DNA of 64,000 nt, taken from contig NZ_BIFR01000002.1 of the NCBI RefSeq assembly GCF_003967535.1, forward strand, positions 1,054,001 to 1,118,000. Direction: 5' to 3'. The notes beneath the pieces are model-generated. The model did no database searches. It was given only the letters and a program-made list of their open reading frames with translations, and was not told where the DNA came from. This document shows, piece after piece, positions 15,884 through 23,907 of this stretch (within the stretch, counting starts at the first letter, position 1; each line of letters opens with the position of its first letter). The translations under genes were made by a program, and so were the position numbers. The stretch comes from Tengunoibacter tsumagoiensis (lineage in GTDB: Bacteria > Chloroflexota > Ktedonobacteria > Ktedonobacterales > Ktedonobacteraceae).

Positions 15884-16771
15884 CTATGAGATGGGTTGGG
15901 CGTTTGCAAGGCCCAATGCTCTTAGCAGCAGTCCATCACGTGTACGGTCAGGCAACAAGCGTAGGACAGCAATCATTCTGAGCCCTCGCCCAGCGAAATA
16001 GCGCGTTTTGGGACGGCGGGAGGTTAGCGCCTGAACAATGGCAGCTACTACGACATCAGGGTTCTCCAGTGACTGGCTGGCTGAAGCTTTCGCTACTGCA
16101 GCAAGTGCTGGCGCATACAGTTGCATAAGTTCTCCAGGCACCTGCTCCCTGGCCTGTTGGGCCGCTGCTGCCGACTTTTGAAAGATCTCTGTCTGCGTAG
16201 CCGCTGGTTCAACGATAGAGACAGATATCCCCCAAGGGCGAAGCTCGCTACGCAGCGCATCGGTTACCGATTCTAGCGCGGCTTTCGAGGCTGAGAGCAC
16301 TCCCAGATAGGGAATTGACACCAATCCAGTCGGCGCGCCAACATTAATGATACGTCCCCGCGTTTTCCGTAGCAGAGGGAGAAAAGCTTGTGTGACCGCA
16401 ATATGTCCGATGACATTCACCTCAAATTGTTTGCGTACTTCCTCGATTGGAACCAATTCAACCGGACCCTCCACGATAATACCAGCATTATTCACCAACC
16501 CAACCAGTCCCGCATTCCCAATTACCCTGGTAACGGTTTCCACTGCTTGAGCAACGGAGACGGGATCAGTGATATCGAGCAAAACAGGAGTAATCCGAGC
16601 AGAGATATCGCGTTGGAGCTTCTCCCCATCAGAGGATCTTCGTACACCTGCAAAGACCTGAAATCCTGATGCATCGAGCCGGTGTGCAGTTGCCGCACCA
16701 ATACCACCAGCTGCTCCCGTAATCAAAACGGCTCCACTCCGTGCCTGAGTCGTTGTAGCCATAGAGATCAT
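15884..16771 (-). CDS. SDR-family protein lacking the catalytic tyrosine
   Basis: A 295-residue SDR with an intact cofactor loop (LITGAAGGIGAATA), LLDITDP, LVNNAGI and the helix GVLSASKAALESV. The position that should be the catalytic Tyr (Y-x-x-x-K) is Leu, and the catalytic Ser stretch reads INVGAPTG instead of INVSS. The lysine and Asn are kept. It could therefore bind NAD(P) but use a different mechanism, or act as a sensor or chaperone. Start ATG 16769-16771 follows GGAAGGAAC; the longer frame to 16849 would cover the operator region. It is divergent from a TetR gene with repeated half-sites between them, so it is likely its target. Confidence 0.85.
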   Translation of the reverse strand: MISMATTTQARSGAVLITGAAGGIGAATAHRLDASGFQVFAGVRRSSDGEKLQRDISARITPVLLDITDPVSVAQAVETVTRVIGNAGLVGLVNNAGIIVEGPVELVPIEEVRKQFEVNVIGHIAVTQAFLPLLRKTRGRIINVGAPTGLVSIPYLGVLSASKAALESVTDALRSELRPWGISVSIVEPAATQTEIFQKSAAAAQQAREQVPGELMQLYAPALAAVAKASASQSLENPDVVVAAIVQALTSRRPKTRYFAGRGLRMIAVLRLLPDRTRDGLLLRALGLANAQPIS

Positions 16772-16832
16772 GTTCCTTCCGCTGAAAGAAGAGAACAGTT
16801 TGTCTCTCCACCCAGCTTCTGCTAGAATAAAC

Positions 16833-16889
16833 GAAACGTAGCGTGTCACTCATTGACGCTTTATAAATATATACGAAACGTGTCGTTTC
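16833..16889. promoter_or_regulatory. TetR-type operator repeats between SDR and TetR genes
   Basis: GAAACG (16875-16880) and CGTTTC (16884-16889) form a 15-bp palindrome with a 3-bp centre. A second GAAACG followed by TAGCGTGTC starts at 16833, about four helical turns away. Both lie in the 156-bp divergent region, next to the AT-rich TTATAAATATATA at 16861-16873 that would be a good -10 region. Likely operator copies for the adjacent regulator. Confidence 0.6.
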
Positions 16890-16927
16890 TGTCAAGAGGC
16901 ATTCTAGAAGTGGAGAGGAACATCAAG

Positions 16928-17530
16928 ATGACTCAGGAGGCGAAGAAACTGGAGTCCTTCACACCTGGTCGCCGGCGCAGTGATCAGGCGCATCGGGCGA
17001 TTTTGCAAGCGGCCAGGGAGGTACTGGAGCAGGTGGGCTATCAGGCGATGACCATTGAAGCGATTGCGGAGAGAGCTGGTGCGGGAAAAAAGACCATTTA
17101 TCGCTGGTGGCCTTCCAAAGCAGCAGTAGCGCTTGAAGCCCTGACCTCGCAGACCGAGGTGCAGGTGCTTTTTTCCGACACAGGTTCTCTGGAGGGGGAC
17201 TTACTCGCCTACTTTGAGCTTTCTTTTTCAGGCTTGCGGGGAAAATCAGGAACGGTGTTGAGCGGGCTCGCTGCTGAAGCGCAGTTGGACCCGGAATTTG
17301 CGCGAGAATTTCAGCGGACGTTCATTGTGCCACGCAAGCAAGAGCTGGTTACGCTCTTGCAACGCGGCATACAACGAGGTGAACTGGCCCCTGATACCAA
17401 TCTCGAGGTCCTGGCGGACTTGATTTATGGAGCCAAATGGTACCGCTTTCTCTTATATCCTGCGCCATTGGATGATGCGTTTGCCAGGGAAATTGTCAAG
17501 CTGATTCTCCGCTTGCGATCAGAAGCGTAG
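16928..17530 (+). CDS. TetR/AcrR-family transcriptional regulator
   Basis: 200 residues from ATG 16928 (after GAGGAACATCAAG); the frame is open further up to 16853 but that part runs through the operator. The HTH is RAILQAAREVLEQVGYQAMT, then IEAIAERAGAGKKTIYRWW (recognition helix KKTIYRWWPSK). The C-terminal domain (AFAREIVKLILRLR end) fits the TetR_C_16/AcrR type with an ethR-like ligand pocket. Predicted to repress itself and the divergent SDR gene from the GAAACG repeats. Ligand unknown. Confidence 0.9.
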   Translation: MTQEAKKLESFTPGRRRSDQAHRAILQAAREVLEQVGYQAMTIEAIAERAGAGKKTIYRWWPSKAAVALEALTSQTEVQVLFSDTGSLEGDLLAYFELSFSGLRGKSGTVLSGLAAEAQLDPEFAREFQRTFIVPRKQELVTLLQRGIQRGELAPDTNLEVLADLIYGAKWYRFLLYPAPLDDAFAREIVKLILRLRSEA

Positions 17531-17638
17531 CGCTCGTAGTACCGCTTTGTCACAAACCGCTCCACAAGAGGAAAGATTTCGGACATTGACCACTATCTAC
17601 AACTGTAGGACTAAGCAAGAGTGACCAGCGATACTGGA

Positions 17639-17672
17639 GAGCCGGATGCCAGGAAACCGGCACGTCCGTTTC
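17639..17672 (+). ncRNA. Group II intron domain V remnant
   Basis: Thirty-four bases beginning GAGCCGGATGCC and ending CACGTCCGTTTC match the length and layout of group II intron domain V. They have the AGC catalytic triad at positions 2-4, a GAAA tetraloop closed by G-C, the two-nucleotide AC bulge on the 3' strand, and flanking helices. Two mismatches (C4 opposite U31, A13 opposite C20) disturb the stems. GGGGAGGGGGGTCG follows as in the domain VI lead-in. No maturase gene precedes it, so only the 3' end of an intron remains, joined to IS3 sequence. Splicing is very unlikely. Confidence 0.65.
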
Positions 17673-17727
17673 TGGGGAGGGGGGTCGAAAAAGGACCATC
17701 GCTAGATGGCAATTCGTCAGCCTCCTA

Positions 17728-17940
17728 TCCCACGTCACGTACATTGCGACAGCAAATGGTTGGATGTACCTGGCTGCCGTCTTGGATCTTTACTCGCGGT
17801 GGATTGTTGGCTGGGCCATGGTAGCCAGGCAAGATGAAGCCTTGCAAGCCAGAGGCTGGCTTTTTAACCCCCAGGATAGAGGGGTGCAACTCATTCAAAG
17901 TGATGTCGTGCGATCAAGCAGGACGCGTTGGAGTCCATCC
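17728..17940 (+). mobile_element. IS3-family transposase (OrfB) remnant
   Basis: The frame reads HVTYIATANGWMYLAAVLDL followed by YSRWIVGWAM and DEAL, the stretch around the first catalytic Asp (VLDLYSR) of IS3-group rve-type transposases. A degenerate DRGVQ-like piece (second Asp region, NPQDRGVQLIQSD) follows at about 17875. Everything before and after is gone. It directly follows the group II intron 3' end, so the intron may have been inserted in this transposase gene. Confidence 0.7.
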
Positions 17941-18524
17941 ATTTTCCGGTTGAGGTCTTTGACACATCTTTTCCTTTTACAAACTGAGGATGCTCGCAGG
18001 TGTGCCCATCAGACTGGAGACACAGGAATGATCGCTTCGATGTGCGTATAGTCATTGTTCAGGAGCGATACAGGATAGGCTGTGATGCCGATGAGCAAGG
18101 CTGAGGGCCTCATATTGAGGCAAAAGGATCGTCTCAGTGACCCTTGACCGAAGCTGCCAGAAAAGCGACGATTCGTGGCGACATCGCCATCTACCTCCTT
18201 CACACGCCGCTGCGTATTCCACGTGCTAACAAAGGCCCTCTATGGACCAGACAAGAGACAACCTGGACCAGGAGGTCGCGAAGAGCGCACTATATATTCC
18301 TCGTTTGCCCTGTGTCCACTTCTTGTCCACCTCTCATAGAGGGGAGACGAAGATCCTGGCGATCCGCCTGGGAGTCCATCCCACAACAGTGTTGACAGAG
18401 ACGCGCATTCAAAAATTGCTTGCTCGCTCGAAAGAGGGCAGATAACGATATACGAAGCAAATGGTATAATAGGGGCAGGGGAAAATACACTTTCTACACA
18501 ACTCTCTCGAAAGGATTTTCTTGT
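17941..18524. other. Decayed sequence between IS3 fragment and peptidase gene
   Basis: Nothing in this stretch of about 580 bp can be assigned. Open frames on both strands (for example 18242-18445 plus) give products with no recognisable fold, though a short piece, KILAIRLGVHPTTV, looks like a helix-turn-helix of transposase type. I regard it as mobile-element debris. The last 60 bp supply the promoter and ribosome site (GAAAGGATT at 18509-18517) of the peptidase. Confidence 0.35.
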
Positions 18525-19484
18525 ATGCAACAGTTCATTCCGCAAACGCTTTTTGACGGTCCAGCTCTCACATTTGACTTTCCCGCTCTGCTCATTGGAA
18601 TTGCTGAATATGAAGAAGGACCAACTGGGTGTAGTGTCTTTCTGTTTCCTGAACGTGTTTCGACGAGCATTGATATCCGAGGTGGTGGTGCAGGAACAAT
18701 GGGAATGGTTGGAGATGAGGTTCGCCTCCATGCCATTTGTTTTGCCGGAGGCTCTCTCCCTGGTCTTGAAGTCGTCAGTGGGGTGACCGCCGCCTTGTGG
18801 GAACAATGGGGGCGGCCCGTTGGGCAATATGCTATTGGTCACGGCGCAAGTATCAACGATTACCGGCGACGCAACAATAGCGTCTACCCAGATTACCTGT
18901 TGGGACGTGCAGCTGTATCTCACGCGCGAGCTGGATATTTTTCTCTGGGAGCCAGAGGGGCCGGGCGACTGGCCAATTGTGGAGGACTCTTTGGGATTGA
19001 GCGGGGAGAACCATCAGGGCAAGGTGCAGCCTTCCAGCAGATTGGCCCAACAAAAATCGCGGTGTTCGTCGTCGTCAATTCCTTTGGGGTCATTCTGGAT
19101 CGATCTGGACAGGTTGTGCGTGGAAATCGCCATCCACAAACCAAAGAACGCAGGCATCCTCTTCTGGAAATGCAGATGCTTCACGCGCTTGGAGAACCGA
19201 TTCCTTCTCCTTTTGGGAATACCACGCTAACCCTTGTAGTGACTAATCAGCGACTCAGTGTGCAGGCGCTACGCCATCTGGGGCGCCAGGTTCATACGGC
19301 AATGGGAAGATGTATCTATCCATTTCACACCATACAAGATGGAGATGTGCTCTATGCTGTAACAACCAATGAGGTTGACAATCCAGCATTGGGTGGGGTC
19401 GCTCTCGGTATCCTTGCTTCTGAACTGGCATGGGATGCAATCTTAGCAAGTGCTTCAGAACCAGAAAAAAATGGATCTCTTTGA
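18525..19484 (+). CDS. P1-family (DmpA/S58-like) aminopeptidase
   Basis: A 319-residue protein of the self-processing Ntn-hydrolase-like P1/S58 family (D-aminopeptidase DmpA, beta-aminopeptidases). Seen: GIAEYEEGPTGCSVFLF near the N-terminus, the glycine-rich substrate loop FAGGSLPGLEVVSGV, the VFVVVNSFGVILD strand, and the processing site PFGNTTLTLVVTN, where the peptide bond before T233 would be cut to free the nucleophile. The tail VDNPALGGVALGILASELAW is complete. Known members remove N-terminal residues from short peptides. The start at ATG 18525 follows GAAAGGATT; earlier in-frame codons extend into debris. Convergent with a glycosyltransferase gene. Confidence 0.87.
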   Translation: MQQFIPQTLFDGPALTFDFPALLIGIAEYEEGPTGCSVFLFPERVSTSIDIRGGGAGTMGMVGDEVRLHAICFAGGSLPGLEVVSGVTAALWEQWGRPVGQYAIGHGASINDYRRRNNSVYPDYLLGRAAVSHARAGYFSLGARGAGRLANCGGLFGIERGEPSGQGAAFQQIGPTKIAVFVVVNSFGVILDRSGQVVRGNRHPQTKERRHPLLEMQMLHALGEPIPSPFGNTTLTLVVTNQRLSVQALRHLGRQVHTAMGRCIYPFHTIQDGDVLYAVTTNEVDNPALGGVALGILASELAWDAILASASEPEKNGSL

Positions 19485-19532
19485 TGACTTTCCAGGCGAG
19501 GGAGCGTACAACACTACTTCTGGAAAGTCATC
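19483..19532. terminator. Hairpin between convergent peptidase and glycosyltransferase genes
   Basis: GATGACTTTCCAG (19483-19495) and CTGGAAAGTCATC (19520-19532) are perfect 13-bp inverted arms with a 24-nt loop. The first arm overlaps the peptidase stop codon. It can end transcripts from both sides; no U-tract is present. Confidence 0.6.
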
Positions 19533-19560
19533 CAAGTGGAGGCATACTAAAGCCCCTGGC

Positions 19561-21225
19561 TTACCTGCTTAAAAGAGAGAGATGAATGTCATGATTGGCA
19601 AAGAGGATAAATCCTTCAAGGTAGAGTTCCCATAGGATCGCACGGCAGGCTTTTTGGTCTTTTTTGTGCTGCTGCTGGACAATCATGGCGACACTATAAC
19701 GTCCATCAATGGTGCGGATTATCTCCCCTTCTAGTGGCGTTAAGAAGCGACGATGAGGCCAGATAGGATCTTCGTCTGAGAGAAGCAGCCGAGATGGATC
19801 AAATCTGACCTGAGAGGGAAAATACGGCCTCCAGTCGGCCTCAATCTGGTGTGGTTGTAGGTCAGACGCTAATTGGCTTGCATAGGGAGCCATTAATTGT
19901 TCATAGAGTGCATAGGACGCTCCCTGGAACATGGGAGGATACCAGGTATGCTCTTCTTCCGCTGCATACCATCCGCACGCTCGCTTGTGTTGCTCATACT
20001 CTTTGGCAAAGAGGCTGGGCTGGTAGACAGGCCGAGACGTATTGGTTGATGGTTGTTGTGCGACTGTGACAAGCGTCGCCAGATTCTGCCGGAGGGCATT
20101 CATACTGAAGCGTTCCTGAGCAAGCGAGTGAGCTTTCTTTCCCATCTCCTCGCGGTGTGCTTTGTGTTGAAGCACGTGTAGTAACGGTGATATGGCCTGA
20201 CCCCAATTGACCTTGATCCCGTGTTTGGTAAGAACAGTATCAACTGTATAGCCGGTTACTCCTGTCTCGACCACATCCTTAAAGCCGCCCCACGCTGAGC
20301 ATATTACGGGCACTCCACAAGAAGCTGCTTCGGCCTGCGAAAGACCGAAATTCTCCCGGTGATAGAGGCTAAAGTTGACCACTACATCTGCTGCCGCGTA
20401 GAGATCCGCCAGGTCTTTGCCGAAAAGAGGACCCGGAAATATGACCCGGTCTGCAATGTTCAGGTCTGCTGCTAATTGTCGTAGCCAGGCCACATAGCCA
20501 GTATTGCGTACTGCGAACTCGCCTAAACAAATGGAGTCCTCCTCTCCTACCAGGCAAAGACACACCTCAGGGAGCTGCTTCGAGAGGGCCGCGAGCAGGT
20601 AAAAGAGTGTATGCAGATTCTTTTGAATGTTGAGCCGGCCCACATAGAGAAGCAATGGGGCATGAGCGGAGAGATGATGCTTCTCCCGTGTACCCTCTCG
20701 TTCTTCAAAACGCTGTGGAGCAAATACGCTCTCATCGACGCTTAAGGGGATCACCCCTTCTCGTAAGGTGCTCCAACTGATCAGGCGCTTCCAGATGGCT
20801 TGATCTGCTTTGCTCGTAAAGAGCAGGGTATCCTCTGCTCGCAAAAAATGCTGCCAGGGGAAGAGCATCGCCTCTGCTCCTTTGGGCATGACTCCTCCCG
20901 CGAACAAAATTGCCGGGAAGGAAAGATCAAGTTCCGCTCGGAGCGTAAGGGCCAGTGCGCTCGCAGGATAGAGGTCGGCCCACAAAATATCAATGCTGCC
21001 GAGAAATATAGCCAGTTCTTCCTGATGGGCCGTGGATGTGCGATCAAAAGAAAAGGACGTTCCTTGCGGTGCGGGCTGATATGGAATGACGTGGGCGAAG
21101 TCCTGAAGTGCTCTCGTGATATCGTGGGCCACCCTTCCCATGCTCCAGAGCTTGCCAAGTTTGGTTGGAGTCGAGGAGGCGAAATCCCCCCACAGTATGC
21201 CAATGCGAGGCCTCACGTTCATCAT
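19561..21225 (-). CDS. GT4-type glycosyltransferase with C-terminal PqqD-like region
   Basis: 554 residues from ATG 21223-21225, chosen for the strong GGAGTAGGA just upstream (a frame to 21387 exists). Residues 1-370 are a GT-B fold: LLYVGRLNIQKNLHTLFYLL starts the nucleotide-sugar domain, and YHRENFGLSQAEAASCGVPV carries the E-x7-E signature of GT4 retaining enzymes. After about residue 400 comes an extra region of about 150 residues with RFLTPLEGEIIRTIDGRYSV and a final winged-helix-like segment. It resembles the PqqD family, which in known systems holds peptide substrates for modifying enzymes. The sugar acceptor is unknown; peptide or protein glycosylation is an inference from the C-terminus. 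No membrane segment. Confidence 0.82.
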   Translation of the reverse strand: MMNVRPRIGILWGDFASSTPTKLGKLWSMGRVAHDITRALQDFAHVIPYQPAPQGTSFSFDRTSTAHQEELAIFLGSIDILWADLYPASALALTLRAELDLSFPAILFAGGVMPKGAEAMLFPWQHFLRAEDTLLFTSKADQAIWKRLISWSTLREGVIPLSVDESVFAPQRFEEREGTREKHHLSAHAPLLLYVGRLNIQKNLHTLFYLLAALSKQLPEVCLCLVGEEDSICLGEFAVRNTGYVAWLRQLAADLNIADRVIFPGPLFGKDLADLYAAADVVVNFSLYHRENFGLSQAEAASCGVPVICSAWGGFKDVVETGVTGYTVDTVLTKHGIKVNWGQAISPLLHVLQHKAHREEMGKKAHSLAQERFSMNALRQNLATLVTVAQQPSTNTSRPVYQPSLFAKEYEQHKRACGWYAAEEEHTWYPPMFQGASYALYEQLMAPYASQLASDLQPHQIEADWRPYFPSQVRFDPSRLLLSDEDPIWPHRRFLTPLEGEIIRTIDGRYSVAMIVQQQHKKDQKACRAILWELYLEGFILFANHDIHLSLLSR

Positions 21226-21468
21226 TCCTACTCCATTCTCGTGAAGTGCTCTCTTACGAGCCAGATGCTGGTGATTGGTAATCCAATATAGTAGTATATC
21301 ATCTGTATCTATATACCGTCCCCTTTCTTGATGCTGGTGGCAGTTGTGTGGGAAACAGGAGTAGTGGTCTAATAAACCATAATCCATTCATTGAGTTCCA
21401 TCATAGAGTCTACCAGAGCGGCAAGTTCACTTTTGCCGCCCTGTATCACTGTTTCCTGTGAGGCTGCG

Positions 21469-21800
21469 TTACTTCGCCTTGAGGGCGGAGAGCGCAAATG
21501 TCAGCATCCGTTCGTAGAGGCCAATCTCCTCTTCAATGTGGAGCGAGCCGTGGCCAGAGTCAAACCAGTCAATGTCAATCTGCTTGCCCAGGGCTTGCAG
21601 ACGGGCCACATACTGCTCCATTTGCCGGGGCGGACAACCGCGATCATGACGGCCTTGAACCACCAGTACAGGCGCCTTTACCTGTTGAGCATAGGTGATG
21701 GGAGAACTGACACGGTACACCACTGGCTTCTCTTTAATTTGAGGACAAAATCTGCTCACACCTCTCAGGGCATTTACCACTTGTGGAGACGTGAAGAGGG
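21469..21800 (-). pseudogene. S9/prolyl-oligopeptidase-type alpha/beta hydrolase remnant (C-terminus)
   Basis: About 110 codons retain the end of an S9-type peptidase or acyl-peptide hydrolase: SSPITYAQQVKAPVLVVQGR followed by HDRGCPPRQ (catalytic Asp) and FDSGHGSLHIEEE (catalytic His). The nucleophile serine (GxSxGG), the rest of the catalytic domain and any propeller domain are missing. The open frame extends to 21918 into the WD40 gene without family similarity. It lies directly behind the WD40 gene in the same direction, so a fusion or deletion event may have joined them. Confidence 0.72.
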
Positions 21801-21887
21801 AGAGACAGGGGAAAGAAACCAGGAAGGCGATCAAAAGGGCTTGCACCCCTTCCATCCCGGCGATTTCTGACCCTTCGCTTCTTTCTG

Positions 21888-23786
21888 TCACACAAACATT
21901 GCTTCTCGAATGTGCCATACATGTACCTCAGAACTCGCAGAAGCGATGCGCGTTCCATCAGGAGACCAGGCGACATCAACGACAGGTGTGTGATGGCCAC
22001 GATAGATCAAGAGAGAATTGTCTGTTAAAATGTCCCAGACGCGCACAGTGGTGTCAGAACTCGCAGAAGCAATGCACGTTCCATCAGGAGACCAGGCGAC
22101 ACAAAGAACCGAATGGGTATGTCCCTCATAGTGGCGTACAAGCTTCCCGGAGGTGGCCTCCCAGATGTGGACAGTTCTATCATCTCCTGCCGAAGCAAGA
22201 AATTGCCCATCGGGCGACCAGACAACTGTGTGTATTCTCCTGGACATGTCGTGGCCCTTATAGGTGCGTACTCGCCTGCCGGAAGCGACATTCCAGATGT
22301 GTATGGTACCATCAAAGCTTGCCGACGCGAGGAGACGACCATCAGGGGACCAGGCGACATCCATGCCCCATAGGTTGTGTGTGTTATAGGTGCGTCTCTT
22401 TTTCCCAGTCGTTGCTTTCCAGGTGTGTATGCAGCTGTCATTGCCGATCGAAGCGATGTATTGTCCATCAGGAGACCAGGCAACAGCATGCACACTATCG
22501 GAGTGGCCTCGGTAAGAACATACGAGCGAGCCAGTAATAGCTTCCCATATCTGTACGGTTTTGTCAAAGCTTGCCGAAGCGATGTATTGCCCATCAGGAG
22601 ACCAGGAAACCGCATTCAGTCGCTCAGTGTGACCCTCGTAACGAAGCCGAAGCGTACCAGAGGTGGCATCACGGATCTGTACAGTTTTATCAAAGCTTGC
22701 CGAAGCGATGTATCGTCCATCAGAGGACCATGAGAGAGCACTGATCTGGTAGGCATGATGCTGATACTGATCAAGAAGTTTTCCTGAACGAGCCTCCCAG
22801 ATATGTATGGCGCCACCAACCTCCCCGGAAGCAATCCGATCCCCGTCAGGAGACCATGAGATAGTGTTCACGTTAGAAGTATGACCATGATAGTTATGGA
22901 TCAGTTTCCTCGAAGTCCACTCCCAGATGTGTATGGTTTTATCAAAGCTTGCCGAAGCAAGGAACTGCCCATTGGGAGACCACATGGCAGTTTTCACCCA
23001 ATGAGTATGTCCTCTGTAACAGCATACCAGTTGTCCAGAAGTGGCATCCCAGATCTGCACTGTCTGGTCACCACTTGCAGAGGCAATGAGTTGGCCATCA
23101 GGCGACCATGCCACTGACAGCAACCTATTCGTGTGACCCTTATAGCAATAGTGGAGCAAGCCAGAAGTGGCATCCCAGACTTGAACAGTGTTGTCCGTGT
23201 CTTCCCAATTCCCTGAAGCTGATGCAATCTGTCGTCCATCAGGGGACCAGGCGACGGCTCGCACAGTCGCCTGGTGGCCTTCATAATGGGTCCGAAGTTT
23301 TCCTGTCGCTGTTTCCCAGATCTGCACAGTTTGGTCAGAACCCGCCGAAGCAAGCAATCTCCCATCGGGAGACCAGGCAATAGTTTTCACCCCGACGTGG
23401 TGACCCTCGTACTGTAGCAAGAGCTTCCCGGACGTCGCTTCCCAGATTCGTACCGAACTATCCCGGCTCGCAGACGCAATCTGGTGTCCATCAGGAGACC
23501 AGCCAACAGCTTTGACGGTATCGGCGTGCCCACGTAGAGTCAGGTATGTTTGGCCAGTGGAAATATCTCGGAGACGCACTGTGCCATCATGCCCTCCTGA
23601 AGCGATCCTCTTCCCGTCCGGAGCCCATGAGAGGGTGTTTACCCATCCGCCTACATGTTCATAGGCGAGCAATGGTGTGCCCAGAGATTCTTGCATCGTC
23701 TTTCTCATCCATTCTTCTATTGGTGCTTGCAAAGATGTAACAAACACAGCGTTCCCAATGTTATATGACGAGCTGGGAAGCATCAT
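21888..23786 (-). CDS. WD40-repeat protein, 14 repeats
   Basis: About 632 residues, nearly all WD40 repeats. Fourteen copies of the W-[SA]-P-[DN]-G strand (for example AVAWSPDG, TISWSPDG) occur every 40-45 residues with conserved GH and IW/VW dipeptides, enough for two seven-blade propellers. A short N-terminal tail of about 45 residues has no recognised domain, and there is no signal peptide, kinase or NTPase. It is therefore a pure scaffold or binding protein whose partner is unknown. The ATG pair at 23781-23786 is the best start; an upstream TTG at 23808-23810 overlaps the promoter of the divergent ArsR gene. A sharp promoter lies just beyond, so divergent control is possible. Confidence 0.88.
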   Translation of the reverse strand: MMLPSSSYNIGNAVFVTSLQAPIEEWMRKTMQESLGTPLLAYEHVGGWVNTLSWAPDGKRIASGGHDGTVRLRDISTGQTYLTLRGHADTVKAVGWSPDGHQIASASRDSSVRIWEATSGKLLLQYEGHHVGVKTIAWSPDGRLLASAGSDQTVQIWETATGKLRTHYEGHQATVRAVAWSPDGRQIASASGNWEDTDNTVQVWDATSGLLHYCYKGHTNRLLSVAWSPDGQLIASASGDQTVQIWDATSGQLVCCYRGHTHWVKTAMWSPNGQFLASASFDKTIHIWEWTSRKLIHNYHGHTSNVNTISWSPDGDRIASGEVGGAIHIWEARSGKLLDQYQHHAYQISALSWSSDGRYIASASFDKTVQIRDATSGTLRLRYEGHTERLNAVSWSPDGQYIASASFDKTVQIWEAITGSLVCSYRGHSDSVHAVAWSPDGQYIASIGNDSCIHTWKATTGKKRRTYNTHNLWGMDVAWSPDGRLLASASFDGTIHIWNVASGRRVRTYKGHDMSRRIHTVVWSPDGQFLASAGDDRTVHIWEATSGKLVRHYEGHTHSVLCVAWSPDGTCIASASSDTTVRVWDILTDNSLLIYRGHHTPVVDVAWSPDGTRIASASSEVHVWHIREAMFV

Positions 23787-23803
23787 GGTACTGCGAAAAT
23801 GGC

Positions 23804-23833
23804 TTGACAAGGTTCTGTTTGCATAGGTATACT
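23804..23833 (+). promoter_or_regulatory. Strong promoter of the ArsR/ABC operon
   Basis: TTGACA (23804-23809), an 18-bp spacer and TATACT (23828-23833) match the sigma-70 consensus at 11 of 12 positions. Predicted transcription start is about 23840, a few bases before the 30-bp palindrome. Confidence 0.75.
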
Positions 23834-23844
23834 ATGTCTATAGA

Positions 23845-23874
23845 CACCTGATTAGCTAATTAGCTAATCAGGTG
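23845..23874. promoter_or_regulatory. Perfect 30-bp palindrome, likely ArsR operator
   Basis: Arms CACCTGATTAGCT and AGCTAATCAGGTG flank AATT and form a perfect dyad just downstream of the promoter, the classic place for a repressor that blocks initiation. ArsR-family proteins bind AT-rich palindromes of this sort. The downstream gene encodes such a protein, so autoregulation of the whole ABC operon is inferred. Confidence 0.75.
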
Positions 23875-23907
23875 GTAGAATGGCTGAAGGAGGAGCAAGA
23901 ACACAGT

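Noticed and set aside
22025..23380. Several long frames on both strands within the WD40 gene
   Set aside because: They are frame shadows caused by the repetitive WD40 coding sequence.
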